A DNA stretch of 64,000 nucleotides, from positions 1-64,000 of the forward strand of contig JAAXNY010000014.1 in NCBI GenBank assembly GCA_013420905.1. The letters run 5' to 3'. Position 1 is the stretch's first letter; each line of letters starts with the position of its first letter. This stretch comes from Collybia mongolica (taxonomy: Eukaryota > Basidiomycota > Agaricomycetes > Agaricales > Clitocybaceae). This document shows, piece by piece, positions 1 to 12,300 of the stretch. Made by a program: the position numbers and the translations under genes. The notes beneath the pieces were generated by a model. It worked only from the letters and a program-made list of their open reading frames with translations, ran no database searches and was not told the DNA's origin.

Positions 1-118
1 ACCTAACCTAACCCTAACCCTAACCCTAACCCTAACCCTAACCCTAACCCTAACCCTAACCCTAACCCTAACCCTAACCCTAACCCTAACCCTAACCCTA
101 ACCCTAACCCTAACCCTA
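1..118. repeat. Telomere repeat array (CCCTAA)n
   Basis: The sequence begins with about twenty CCCTAA units; the first two are shortened to CCTAA. It changes at about position 119 to unique sequence. C-rich on the + strand at the left edge is the expected orientation for a left chromosome end with TTAGGG telomeres, the usual repeat in filamentous fungi and basidiomycetes. Confidence 0.97.
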
Positions 119-204
119 GTATGGGGGGGAAAAACACAAAACCTTCTGCTCTGAGTGCAAATGTGGATGGTATACTTTAGGTAGAGGACCAAGTTGCTCT
201 ATTA

Positions 205-600
205 TGTATACTCTACCTCTCGTTAAAAGGGTTGATTATACCACCCAGAACTGGGGGAGATCTAGGATTTTGGGTGGGTAAAATCACAATATGATTCCCT
301 CTGTAGCAAGGGCAATCCTGGATAGATTTCTTAGGTTGAGTGGCAAAATTTGGTCCATTAGCCTTAACCCTGCCTGCATTAGAAGTTATGAGTATACCAC
401 CTAGTTTTGGTAGAGATCCTGAGATTTGGGTGGGGGAACATGAGAATATATAGTCTGTAGAGGTCCCAAACCTGGGGGGTATACTCCCATGTTGTAGGAC
501 CATCATCCCTAGCCCCTTAGAGAAGTTTTTGAAACCAGGCAAAAGTATACCAAGGTGGTCATTCCCTACAGAGTTGGGGGAAAAACTAATATAGATAGGC
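205..600. repeat. Imperfect subtelomeric repeat units
   Basis: Two diverged copies of a motif lie about 150 bp apart. At about 236-300 and again at about 388-460 the order is a TATACCACC box, a G-rich stretch with GAGATC, then TTTGGGTGGG. Parts recur at about 470-490 and 545-580. No coding signal is convincing; the 109-codon open frame on the minus strand spans the repeats and is probably incidental. This looks like telomere-associated sequence. Confidence 0.45.
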
Positions 601-951
601 CCTATTTGCGCCCGTCCCGCTCTTGCTGTTCATTTTGGTTGGCTGGCCGATTGAGCCGCCATTGTCCTATTCTATGTAATTACTCTACCTACCTTCCATT
701 TGTATATAATCTTGTAGTCTAGTATTCTTTGATAGTGTTTCTTGGCGACTAATAGATACTTCTAATATTTAATTGCATCGCGCTAATACCTGCATCTTTA
801 TTCAGTTCGACCTTGGTTCTTCATCAACCAACCAGAATAATCACAAGAACAAGAATGAGTACTGCTCCCGGCTGTGCGATAAAAAGGTGAGTCTTATGAG
901 CATTGTCGAACTGAAGTCCTGCAATTTGCAGTTACCAAATGAGCAGAACGC

Positions 952-2238
952 GAGGTTCCACGAACCTCGCTTTCATCCTTGGTGTTATCGCATGGGAGGT
1001 ATGCATATTGCGCAAAGCTCGACGAGTCTCATCTCCGGTCATTGAATAAGGTCCGCAAATGTCCTGAGGCACGACCGAACCAACATAACTGAACCAGCCA
1101 CCCCTAGTCGCAGCACATCAGGTGAGTAAATGTGAGGCTCGACGAACCTCGCCTATCTCACGCGAGGTATTGAGTTAGTGTAAAAACTCCCGGTCCTACT
1201 GGCGAGGATATCCCATGTACGAACAGCTGATCAAAGATTGCACCCGGGTTCAAATAATGTGAGTAGGTTATCAAACGGGATTGGCCACTCGTTATCGAGT
1301 TCCAGGTGTGCCATTCTCGAGGCTCATCAAACCTCATTCCACCCTTCGGTGATCTTGCTATTATTCTAGTTAGTTATCTCATCATTACTTAGGGCTATCG
1401 GTGTACTCGAGTTCTTCTGACCTCAGATAGAATTGTCAAGGTGGTGTCTATCACCTAGAATTGCATTCCACAAAGTAAGTTGATTTCGAGGATCACCGAG
1501 CTCTGCCCGCGCCACACTTTGTCGTCTAATTAGTTTCTTAGTTGTTACTGCTGTATTCTTCATGGCTTCACATTGGACCGTCAGACGGTCAGTTCTAACC
1601 AAACCAACCAAACCAAACACATCATCCCCGGTTTTCTCGCGTTCGAAGCGAGGCTCATAGAGTCTCGTCTCATAGTCTCTCTCATCACCCAGCAAACACC
1701 AGTGAACAAAATGTGAGGTTCGTGGAACCTCGCATCTATTGGAGCATTTGGAAGTGTTGTTACTCGGAAACGCGAGGTTCGACGAACCTCACACACCAGA
1801 ATTGTTATCAAGAAATTGCATTTGGTGGGCTCTGATTGATGGTCAATAGTAGTAATAAAATAGAGCGAGCCGAGGCTTACAATGCCAAACTTCTTAGACT
1901 CTTCATTTTTATCCTCATCAGCCTATTGAGGCATTTGGGAACATGGACTCAAGGATGTGAGGTTCGTCGAACCTCATGTGCTAGTATGTTTGTTCAAGAG
2001 AGTAGGCATGATAGACTCAGAAGTAAATGTGAGGTTCGACGAACCTCACACACCAGAATTGTTGTTGTTATCAAGAAAATTCATTTGGTGGGCTCTGATT
2101 GATGGTCAATAGTAGTGATAAAATAGAGCGAGCTGAGGCTTGCAATGCCAAACCTCTTAGACTCTTCACTTTTATCCTCATCAGCCTATTGTGGCATTAG
2201 GGAACATGGACTCAAGGATGCAAGGTTCGTCGAACCTC
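952..2238. repeat. Cluster of 17-bp palindromes, consensus GAGGTTCGWCGAACCTC
   Basis: Nine copies lie at 952-968, 1134-1150, 1319-1335, 1650-1666, 1715-1731, 1774-1790, 1959-1975, 2031-2047 and 2222-2238. Those at 1774, 1959 and 2031 are perfect palindromes around the central A/T; the others carry one to a few changes. A weak copy may lie at 1014-1030. Four of the spacings are 182-191 bp. Both orientations of the central base occur. Half sites appear near 9701 and 9796, but no further full cluster was seen in the window. Confidence 0.85.
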
Positions 2239-2290
2239 ATGTGCTAGTATGTTTATTCAAGAAAGTAGACATGATAGACTCAGAAGTACA
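1774..2290. repeat. Two tandem copies of a ~257-bp unit containing the palindromes
   Basis: The sequence from 1774 to about 2030 is repeated from 2031 to about 2290 with scattered substitutions and small indels. Each unit starts with one palindrome and carries a second about 185 bp later. A simple tandem duplication explains it. Short open frames here are translations of the repeat, not genes. Confidence 0.85.
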
Positions 2291-2360
2291 ATGGTAGTAG
2301 TAGTAAAGTTGAATGAACTGTACCTATGATGGAAAGGAATTCCATCTGTCTCTCAATCCT

Positions 2361-2786
2361 ACTCCCAATCCCTGCTCATCTCTGCTCATCCCTGCTCCCA
2401 ATCCCTGCTCATCCCTGCTCATCCCTGCTCCCAATCCCTGCCCATCCCTACTCCCAATCCCTGCCCATCCCTGCTCATCCCTGCTCCCAATCCCTGCCCA
2501 TCCCTACTCCCAATCCCTGCTCATCCCTGCTCATCCCTGCTCCCAATCCCTGCCCATCCCTACTCCCAATCCCTGCTCATCCCTGCTCATCCCTGCTCCC
2601 AATCCCTGCCCATCCCTACTCCCAATCCCTGCTCATCCCTGCTCATCCTTGCTCCCAATCCCTGCCCATCCCTACTCCCAATCCCTGCTCATCCCTGCTC
2701 ATCCCTGCTCCCAATCCCTGCCCATCCCTACTCCCAATCCCTGCTCATCCCTGTAATTTAAATCCCTGTTCAATCCCTGTCCAATA
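2361..2786. repeat. Minisatellite with 56-bp higher-order period
   Basis: This is an array of 10-bp (CTCATCCCTG or CCCATCCCTA) and 13-bp (CTCCCAATCCCTG) modules. From about 2505 the order settles into a 56-bp unit repeated nearly perfectly to about 2753, with decayed modules to 2786. All + frames are open across it (147 and 153 codons of Pro/Ser/Leu-rich repeat), which follows from the absence of stops in the unit rather than from coding function. Confidence 0.9.
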
Positions 2787-2789
2787 AAA

Positions 2790-3480
2790 AATAGCCCCAT
2801 AACCCTAAAAAGTCCCTAGCCAAACCCCCCATAACCCAACTGCGAAGCGGTTGGGTTGTCGTCCACCCTAACCTGTCATGACTGCTGTGATGACACGGAC
2901 GGCCGGGCAAAAGTCTGGCCATTCTGGACTGGCGGTGGGAGTGATGATGACTGGGACAAGCTGGGAGAGGTCTCGTCTGCTCCTGGCCGGGAACACCACG
3001 AGGGCTTGAATTTGGTAGGTCGATGTATTGTTTCATGGCCGTGGTTGTGGCGAGCAACGAGGACGACGCTGCGCTGGCAGTGAGCAGGCGGGGAAAAGGG
3101 TCAGAGGGTCGATGATCAGGAGCTTCCGTAAAAAGGGGGGCAGCAATATTAGTGAGAGAACATAGTCACATATGGATGGCGGACGTTGAAAGGTTTGGAG
3201 AATTCTGAACGGAAAAGACTTTCGGTAAACGGTCGCCACTCGTAACGTTCTCAGTTGCCACCGTAAAATAGTAAAATAGAAAATAATGTCGGGAATTCGG
3301 ATAGTTTGAATACCAGATCACGCACGGAACAAAACAGAATATTTGAATGCGGCACGGAATGAGTATGCGAGAGGGTAGGTACATGCGTATGGGAACTGCA
3401 CCCCTGCAACCTCGCAGCGATCCTTGTCGACCAGCCCCGACCGACCCCCTCTTCCCTGATGCGTTCGAACGAGCGAGTAG
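2790..3480. other. No supported gene
   Basis: Only short overlapping open frames in all directions are present. No family resemblance was seen. The part below 3482 would hold the 3' UTR and terminator of the ubiquitin gene, but no clear signal can be named. Confidence 0.5.
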
Positions 3481-3481
3481 G

Positions 3482-4167
<686 letters not shown>

Positions 4168-4291
4168 TCAACGTCTTGCTCACCGTTGATGAAGTGTATG
4201 GGGCGGTGCTGAAATGAGTAGGGTGGGAACGTTTGGTTTTGGTTCTGTATAGCTGTGATCAGTGGCTGACCTCAGGGCCGGCCCACTCCTA

Positions 4292-4298
4292 CTTTATA
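4292..4298 (-). promoter_or_regulatory. Possible TATA box of the ubiquitin-eL40 gene
   Basis: TATAAAG reads on the minus strand about 165 bp upstream of the ATG and about 110 bp upstream of the inferred 5' UTR intron donor. The position is compatible with a core promoter, but this rests on one short motif. Confidence 0.35.
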
Positions 4299-4299
4299 A

Positions 4300-6765
4300 G
4301 CAAATCGAAATTTTTGCAAATCTATTCCCACGGCTGTGGCGTCTCCCATCAATTCTCTTCTGTCTGAATAACCATGCGTCTGAGGCCTCGACCGCGTTGA
4401 GCCATGGAGCTTATGGTAAGTACGACCTCTTTTTTGAACCTTTCTTTACGCCTTATCATGATGAGAAGATTTCGTACAACTCAGCTCACTTCGAGGCCTT
4501 TCGAGGCTATGAGAAGATCACGATTTTCTGCACTGAACTTTACCTTCTAATTTCTTTTTTTTCATTCCGTTTTCTTGATAGCTCTTCAAACTCTTATTCC
4601 AAGTGAACTAACCTTACTCTTGTCTAGGTCCTTCATATGCACCACACTTCGCGACGTCTCTATACGACATAGCAAGATCGTTGACGCCAAAGCCGATGCC
4701 ATTCCATGTTTCTCACATCCCACGTCCACCGCTGATGAACCACGTTCTATTTAAACCATGGTAAATCTTCAACTCCCTCCCCTCCTCCAACGATGTAAAC
4801 ATATCTGCAAAACATACTGTGACGTGTTCGCACGATGGACTGGTTTCCTTCTGGAACCATTCAAGTCTCTGACATTCCACATTTGCTCTCATTCGTGTTT
4901 CTTACGCTTTCTCCCCTAGGTCCCGGCCTCGTTTTTATCACGACTTGGGGGGATAGATCACTGGAGTACGATATTATAGAGAGAAGTCGAGGTTGGATTT
5001 GGTTATGCGTGACATTGTAGATGACCGCTGGCGGGCGGTATACCTGTTAGTCCCCGTCATTTGTTGTCCATCTTTCAATAGTGGTCGGCTACCCATAGTT
5101 ATTTGTGAGCAGGTCAACTGTTCGTATGCTCTGCCCGTCTACATCCCTACTCTCCAAGCATACACGACGGGTGTGACTTGTGTCGTTTGCGAACATGTCC
5201 CACCTTGATATCTGCTATTTCCCAAAGTCCCCTGTCTCGGCTGTCATTGTGACGCCCTATCCATGAACGTTTGAACGCACACATCACGCCGAACGACTGC
5301 GAGGTCCGCGTTTTAGAGCATCCTCCTTTCTTTTGGAAATTCCTCCACCGTAAGAGCCACTACATTAGCGACAGATACGCTCACTGTTGCTCCTTTTCTA
5401 CCGTGTCCATGTAAGGAACACCTTGAGGAGCTAGGTCTCGTAACCACTAATACCCGTCAACTCTGACCACAGCTTCTTGTTTTCTTCGATATCGTCAGAC
5501 GATATATATACAAACTATCAGGCCTCGATTCAACAAGATATATCGGACATACCTCCTGAAGCGCCATGTTTGGGTACAACACGAACAATTAATCTCCAAG
5601 TAAAAGGCGATCGAATCCAGGGTAGTTCTCTACCGAATTCGATAGCTGATATAAGATGTGGCGGGACGTTAACGCTTAATGATGTGCTTGATCGTTCTCT
5701 AGTAGATAACGACCTATAGGGGTAGACCTGATATCCTCGTCTTTCCGCTTAACAAAGTAGTGTCGTACGCGGTTCCTACGGGGAGAGGAGGTGGAGCTGA
5801 CCATTCGTTCTAACGTCAGCGTTCAACTAATCTCGGGGAGGCTTTCCTTCAAGCCGGTCTCCCGAAGGACATACTTCGGAAGGTTTTGTTTTACAATGGA
5901 GGATGAGACCTCGTAATTTTATTTACGTGGGACCCAGAATCCTGCAGAAGGGGCTCATCACGAAGGTCCTCGCGTATATCATCCCTTCTACCCCTCTACG
6001 TCAACTCCTTCCTCACACTGTCGCTCCCCTGTCAAGACCGAGCATCTGGGAGCCTGTAGTTCAGTTTAAGAGAAGCTGTGTGGTTATCACGTTGCCACCC
6101 ACGCGAACCGATATGCAACTTGGGGCCTTTGGTTGAGACTGACTCTGTTCTCGAGGAGCAGGTGAACCTGGGCCTTAGTAGTCGGCGCGACAAACGGTGA
6201 ATAACGCCCATTATCTGCACTCTGCATAATCATACACATCTCCAGATCTGCCATCTTCTAACAGGATCGTGTCAAATGAATATGACCGGACTGCGGTCAT
6301 GATTTAATCCGAACGCCTTTTATCGCCAGACGGTTCGTAGAACGTTAGTACAAGACTGCTCGGCACCGGCGTGGCAACGTCCTTCAAAACAACCCCATTT
6401 TTCGTTTGATACAGATGAGTTTCCCTGCTCCGAATTACAGTTGCTACTAAAACCGACTTCTCTGTCTGTGTTCCTTGTTTCGCTCGTCCATTTTGCTTTC
6501 CACGTACCCGCATTATCCACACGCTATTTTACCGCCTGCATACGCATACATGTACCTCCATTTTTCCGTCACGAAAATCCGTCTATTAACACTCTCAAGG
6601 TGACCAAAATTCCTCAACTTTTGGCGTTTTACACGAAACAATACCAGATACTATTGAGTATCCAGATTCGGCTCCCTTTAAATTCACACTCCATATTGAA
6701 TACAGTAACCGTTTCCTTACCCGATGTTCTCTCCAACGCTCTACAAGCTCGGCATCAAACTATCA
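4300..6765. other. Long stretch without a supported gene
   Basis: Open frames are all under 120 codons except one of 240 codons on the + strand that begins at 6441. That frame shows no family resemblance and overlaps an F-box relic on the opposite strand, so I do not call it. Base composition is even and no repeats stand out. Confidence 0.5.
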
Positions 6766-6769
6766 TTTA

Positions 6770-7180
6770 CCTCCCGAATTCATTGGTCTCTTCTGACGTA
6801 GCGAAGAGTTCCTACGAGACATTTGCAAAAGTTAAACCGCGAAATTTCCCCGAGGATAAATCTTCGAGCTGGCGCTCTAGGAGTCGAATGAAGGAGACGG
6901 GTTCTCGGGTGGAGGATCCTAGGTATTCCAACCTCCTCAACGGTCTTCCTTGGGCCAGCACGCCGAACTTCACACCGAGAATTGTCTTCGACTTGGGCAC
7001 AACTTACAGGATTAATCATGCATGGGTTCCAACAAGAGGGTTACAGACACTACATCCCGCACGCCTCAACGGAGCACCAGATCCTTCATTCAATAATATC
7101 GTCATTGGCGCTCTTAGAATTAAGAGGCCAATTGAGTATCCGAAGAGCTCGCGGCGGCGTTGACTTATCAGAGAACTTTG
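6770..7180 (-). pseudogene. F-box/LRR-like protein relic (C-terminal part)
   Basis: The minus-strand frame at 7000-6812 carries RRLEYL, FIRLLERQ and GKFRGLTFANV. This matches the C-terminal end of the intact F-box protein at 51846-53396 (LKRLD, FLRLLKHQ, GDYRGLTFAHV). After an in-frame TAG the same frame continues with an ETNEF motif found at the same place in that paralogue. Upstream, about 7150-7030, other frames carry LVLRxGVRDVVSVTLLL-like and ANDDIIE-like text typical of the preceding LRR part, separated by stops and frameshifts. I saw no F-box itself. This is a decayed copy; the + strand open frame across it is not evidence of a gene. Confidence 0.6.
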
Positions 7181-7816
7181 TAGTTGCCCAAAAGCTTCGG
7201 ACCGCCCGCGACTCTTCTGTGTTGTTGTTCGTCACTTATTTTGTACCCTTCTTGATCACCTTTCACAGAAGGATGAAATTCCTCTATCCACCTCCAAAGA
7301 ACCGCATGGCCCTATCCTTATGGGGAAAGACTTACGGTGGACAGTGACGAGTGCTGACCTCCATACAGAGAATTGTGTTCGCATGAACCAAACATAGCCA
7401 AGGGCAAAGCCTCTCAACTACGACATTTCTGTGACGCGAAAAAAAGTAGCCTTGTTATATTCAGCGGGAAGGACCGAGGCAGAAAAACGCGCTCACTTAT
7501 GCACAGCTTCTCCCCTATACGGCATCATGAATACTACAGTCCCGAGGAATCCTGGAGAAACCTCCCCAGATCTGGACTGGGCTCAGGGCGCTTGGATTGA
7601 CATTCGAGTTACTTTTCTTCAGCAGTACATGTGCAACTGAATCGCAGGATCCTTTAGCACCCGGCGGACTCTAAGGTAATACTGGTATTCCTACATATTC
7701 CAATTCTGTGTTGTACATAAATCTATGGCACGAGTCCCAAAAAAATAGCCAAGCTCTGAAGGTTTATATATGTCTATAACCATGATACGTCTATAACAGC
7801 CCAAATTTAAGATGTT

Positions 7817-9259
7817 CTAGGTCAAAATGAGCTCTATTATACGTCCGTTCCTCGCGTATTCAGATTCTAGTGCTTCAAACCACTCCTGGTCTGGTGTGAA
7901 GTTCTCCCACATCATTATAAATTTCGCGTCGCGTATTCCTTCGTATTTTCCACATGGTAGCTTTGACCATCGATTGTGCAAAAACTGTACCGCGGACCGC
8001 ACCGAATTCACGGGTATTGTGACCGTGCGGAGCTTCGGGGATAGGTTCTTCAACTGTATAGTATCGAGGGATTTTTGGGAAATCGGATCCGTGGTGGAGA
8101 TGGTGAGATCCTGAAGATATGGCATAACCTTTAATAACGAAACAACATCAGGTGTCTCGTCCGTAGGGCAATGAAGTAGTTCTAGATCACAATCCGAGCG
8201 TTCAACTAGATCGAGAATGCATTTTTGTGACGCAGAAGCCAATCGCCCGAACGAAAGCCTCTTCAATGCGGGGGTGATCAACCGGTCCAGGACCATACTG
8301 CTCGTCGCGCCAAATTGTATAGTAATTGATTGGAGATGATTCAGACGTATCGTGGAGGGGAGAACATTTTGGGAATCTAGGTCATCGACCTGTAACCCAA
8401 CGACAAGGTCGGCAAGTTTGACGCACTCGCAGAGAATACGAGATATAGCAAAGGTGGTTATGCAAGAGATCGTTAATGACGTTAGCTGCGTCCAGGGAAA
8501 CGAATTCATGTTCAGTAGATTCGGATTGTAGGAACCTTCCCTATATATCTCTACCTTCCGGAGGCGACGAGCGGCGGAAAAAGCTTTTATGACAACGGCC
8601 CCTTCAGCCTCACTGGCCGCGTAGGAGGGTAAGGAGAAATTTAGCGCCACGGTTTCCAGGTCATCAAAGATGCGGAGAGGGTGGTGAAGGTATATAGATG
8701 AGTACCATGCATTCACGGTAAGCCGAAGAGTGCGGAGTCGAGCAGGATACATCGCAAACAGATTCAGTAATGTGGTCCAGTCGTCGCTACAGACCGGCGA
8801 AATCTGGAAATCGATCGCACCACTTCCACCACGGTTGGACAAGATCTCATGTAAGAACTTGACGGTAGATAATGCTAATGGTGAATAGTTGCGTGCGTGT
8901 ATTCGGCGCCACAGGAGCGGTTCCGCAAGCGCAATCTGCCTCCAACGTGAGCAGATGTGGCCCAATGTCCAAGGCAAAGAACACTTGATTGGGAAACGAA
9001 GTTCTACTGTTTCGCTATTCACGCAGTGAGTAAATATCTTGGCGAGGATTTCGGGTGGCATCTTCTGGTGAGGTGCGAGTCTCGCTCGTAGTCTTTCGAT
9101 CTGCACCATACTCTGATCTCGTCGCTCCGTCAAACTATCAAGAACTCCCAGGAGTTTTGTTATGTTTTCGTTGAGGACTTCAAGGTCGCTCTGCGCCTCG
9201 ACGAGCATACGCTGAATGTCCCGGCCTTGAAGTACATCTACTGAGAGATCTAAAGCCAT
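7817..9259 (-). CDS. F-box protein (subtelomeric paralogue 1)
   Basis: Predicted protein of 480 residues. Residues about 18-60 are heptad-like and charged (a short coiled coil). The F-box follows at about 66-112, with APHQKMPPE, LAKIFTHCV and the CSRWRQIAL tail. The remainder is a leucine-rich region of the kind that follows the F-box in agaricomycete proteins. F-box proteins are substrate receptors of SCF ubiquitin ligases; the substrate cannot be told here. An ATG exists at 9289, but it lies inside an apparent 5' UTR intron (9270-9335: GTATGG donor, CTAAC branch, AATAG acceptor). I therefore place the start at 9259, which matches the start of the paralogue at 55069. The ending EWFEALE...G...E.IL is shared with the paralogues at 39167 and 53660. 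No breaks are seen. Confidence 0.85.
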   Translation of the reverse strand: MALDLSVDVLQGRDIQRMLVEAQSDLEVLNENITKLLGVLDSLTERRDQSMVQIERLRARLAPHQKMPPEILAKIFTHCVNSETVELRFPIKCSLPWTLGHICSRWRQIALAEPLLWRRIHARNYSPLALSTVKFLHEILSNRGGSGAIDFQISPVCSDDWTTLLNLFAMYPARLRTLRLTVNAWYSSIYLHHPLRIFDDLETVALNFSLPSYAASEAEGAVVIKAFSAARRLRKVEIYREGSYNPNLLNMNSFPWTQLTSLTISCITTFAISRILCECVKLADLVVGLQVDDLDSQNVLPSTIRLNHLQSITIQFGATSSMVLDRLITPALKRLSFGRLASASQKCILDLVERSDCDLELLHCPTDETPDVVSLLKVMPYLQDLTISTTDPISQKSLDTIQLKNLSPKLRTVTIPVNSVRSAVQFLHNRWSKLPCGKYEGIRDAKFIMMWENFTPDQEWFEALESEYARNGRIIELILT

Positions 9260-9269
9260 GCCTGACAGC

Positions 9270-9335
9270 CTATTATGATCAAGTTCCATAGTTAGTAAAG
9301 AGTATCACGATGTTTGAATATGCCGCGAACCATAC
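9270..9335 (-). other. 5' UTR intron of F-box paralogue 1
   Basis: On the minus strand GTATGG begins at 9335, GTTAG at 9291-9295 gives a CTAAC branch site, and the AG ends at 9270. The ATG follows 10 bases later. The same arrangement (GTATGA donor, CTAAC, ACAG, then GCTGTCA and ATG) is found before the paralogue at 55069, and a similar one precedes 51846, so it is probably real. Confidence 0.65.
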
Positions 9336-9339
9336 CGAA

Positions 9340-12300
9340 ATGTTGTTGGGCCTCGAAGGTGAGAAAGGAGGGCAAAGTCAACGGTTAAGATTGATATATG
9401 AGTGGACACGCTGGCGAGGCATGCCTTGTGCCGTCTGAGCCATGCTGCTGTGATTGTGCTTGAATGTCAAAAAATTTGCGACCCTGGGTTTTCATCGTCC
9501 AGCAAGATCAATGACGAACTCCAGGTAATTGAGGTTGATCAACTCGGGGTCGCGTAGTCTCGCGATACGTTCGGGGTTGACACGTTCAGGGTTTTTAATG
9601 GCTCAACCTATTCGTTACTCTGGAAGCGAATTTCATCATCATGGGTTAATAATAACATATCACTTATCACTATCTTAAAGCATTCTTGTATGTATAATCT
9701 GAGGTTCGATTGGTGGAGACATGCAAACTGTTCTGGAGTTGAGATGTCAGTTTTAGTTGCCTAAGTTTCAGCATGTAGAGTCGAGTCTCCGGAAGTCCGT
9801 CGAACCTGACGAACAGCGTGAGTTGGGTCGTGTTTACTTACTCGGATAGTTCCGGAAAGGAACGGAGACGTTACGTGCACTAGAAGACACGATCTAATTA
9901 CATACTTCGGACCATGGAGGGAACCGATGGACAAGGAACAACGAGGATGGGAGATTGACCTTGCCTTGATAAAGGTTGGACCGGGAGGGTGAAAAGTGCG
10001 CACCTAGATTGTAGTTCAAAGCAGGTGATGGTGAGCGTATCAGACCATTCGCGGGAAAAGGAAATGGAGGTACACACGTAAGAACCCAACGACGAGCCTA
10101 AGCACTGGTGCTGCCGGCGTGAGATATAAAAAATGTATGTATCTGTGCAAACGCTACACCGTTCTTACATTGGGGCACTTTGATAGGGAGTGCTCTTTTC
10201 TGGTTAGTGTGAATAAGTCGTGGAAGCCCACATGCGCACTACGACGACGGCCTGGAAGATCAAATCAATGTCATCCTCCTACAAGAGTTCAACCACGGCA
10301 TAAAAAAAGAGTAGGAGGGGAATATCTCATCGATATAAATCAGGCCCATCTTGATAATGTTACGAACCTGGCTTGATCTTGGGGTTCTCCTCTTGACAGG
10401 TTTTTGTAAAGAGACTGCCATCATGTTGGGGACACGAGGCATCTATTTGACACGAGGGGGACCACGTTTGGTAGGGTAGTCGGTAGTAAGGTTGATAAGT
10501 GCAATGAATGCACCAGTTCATCATATTGACGACCCCTGAATGATGAGGCTCTCACAGGTCTCTGGTGATTTCGAGAGAAGGTACGTTTGTTCATTAGGAA
10601 AGTAATCGATTTCAGTGAGCCGTTTTGATTTGTTGTCAGATCATGAAACAACGAGAGATCGATGAATTGACGAACCAAATGACCTCCATGAATTAAAATG
10701 TCGCTACGTTGAACCCCGTTGTGTACCCACGGTCGGGAACGTGAAACAAACTCCGCGAGTGCTAACCCACCAGCGAGCGTGTAATTTTCCAACGAGTTTA
10801 CGACCCGGCCTGCTCACACGACCTTAAGGCATCCTGGGCATTCACCTGATCACGGAACCTGTGGAACCGTTCGAAAAGTACCAAGTCGATCTGTATCGCC
10901 GCAGTATCTTCATATTATGAACAAGAATCAACAATCTTAGCTGCGAACGTCTAGTGGGTACCACAATTTGTAGGGACGGCAAAAAAAGAGTTCCCCGACG
11001 GAGGCGTTGAAAGAAGAACGAGGGGACTCGTAGTGATATCCGTTATCGAGAATGGCGTGTGGATTGGGGAGAGGACGGCACTGGCGACAGGTCACAAGTA
11101 GAGCCAAGAGGCTTTAGCATGAATCTTCATTGCCTCCCCGTATACAAAGATGGGAGCAGTGCGACGGTCGTATGGCAAAGGTCCCCAGAGGAGGTACAGA
11201 ACACCACACACCTCAGGGGAAGCCAAACGCGAACAACGAAATACCCTATTCCCATCCGCCGAAAATCTCATCTACAACTCAAAAAGAGGTGCTTTCACAC
11301 CGTTCGACAAAGCTGGAGGGTGCGAGCGCATTTTGACAAAGATCAAACAATCATTGTGTCTGAGGTGTAATGTGTCTCTAAATAAACAGTGGAGGTGACA
11401 TTTGGGCAGCATGACTGAGTCTGCGTTAGGCGGACAACGACATCCTAGATAAAACTTGGGCTTTACATTAACAGGGAAGGAGACAGTGACTGCGGGAGGT
11501 GTGGTATTAATAATGGGTTTGATCGCACATACCTTTAGTCGACTACTTCTTGCCAATCGTAACAAAGCAGAGTAAGCTGGAGACGTATATGTGTTGATCA
11601 TGAACGGATCCCATTAGGCGATACTGTTTGACCATGTTTGTTTTCTAAGCGCCCATGTTGAATCCGAACGTCTCCTCGGTATTGTCAACAGTCCTCATAT
11701 CAGTTATGTATCGCGATGCCTGACATGTACACGGCATGCTTGCTATAATACTTCAGATTTCGCCTCTCAGGCGTTAAATCTTATCGTTGTCGTTGTCATC
11801 CCCATTAACTTATCTCTTTTGCCTTTTTCTCATTTGCATTCGTCAAATAAGGTGAGTCCTCGGCTTTCCACGAAGTGCTGATATCTACTCAGCTATTTTT
11901 TACATTACATCCCACAGTCTTCTAGGATAATCGCTCAGAACTTACTTCTACTGAACCTCACTCTGGGACTCTGTTGGCTCCATGGTGGATGGGAAGTTCT
12001 GGAAGGAGAAGGAAGTTTTGAGCGCGCGCTGGTACTGGTGATGACACGTAACTAACGGGTATATTTCGGTACTCGCATTTCTGTACAGCTTTTCCGTCCA
12101 TTTTCACTTTATCTGCACTGGATACATATTACAGATCCTGTTTCCAGCCAACACAACCGCCATCGTGCTCACTTATCAACCCTGTCTCTGGTGCTCCATA
12201 ACTCGACACGTATATAAGCCGACGTCCCCGATCATCGGCCCCACACATTCTTCCTGAGTCCTTGTTTCTCTAATCTTATATATTCCTCAAACCTACCGCA

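Noticed and set aside
2313..2787. 147- and 153-codon Pro/Ser/Leu-rich frames
   Set aside because: Translations of a stop-free minisatellite in different frames; every frame is open for the same reason.
6441..7163. 240-codon + strand open frame
   Set aside because: No recognisable domain, and its 3' half lies opposite an F-box relic on the minus strand. Length alone is weak evidence in 64 kb.
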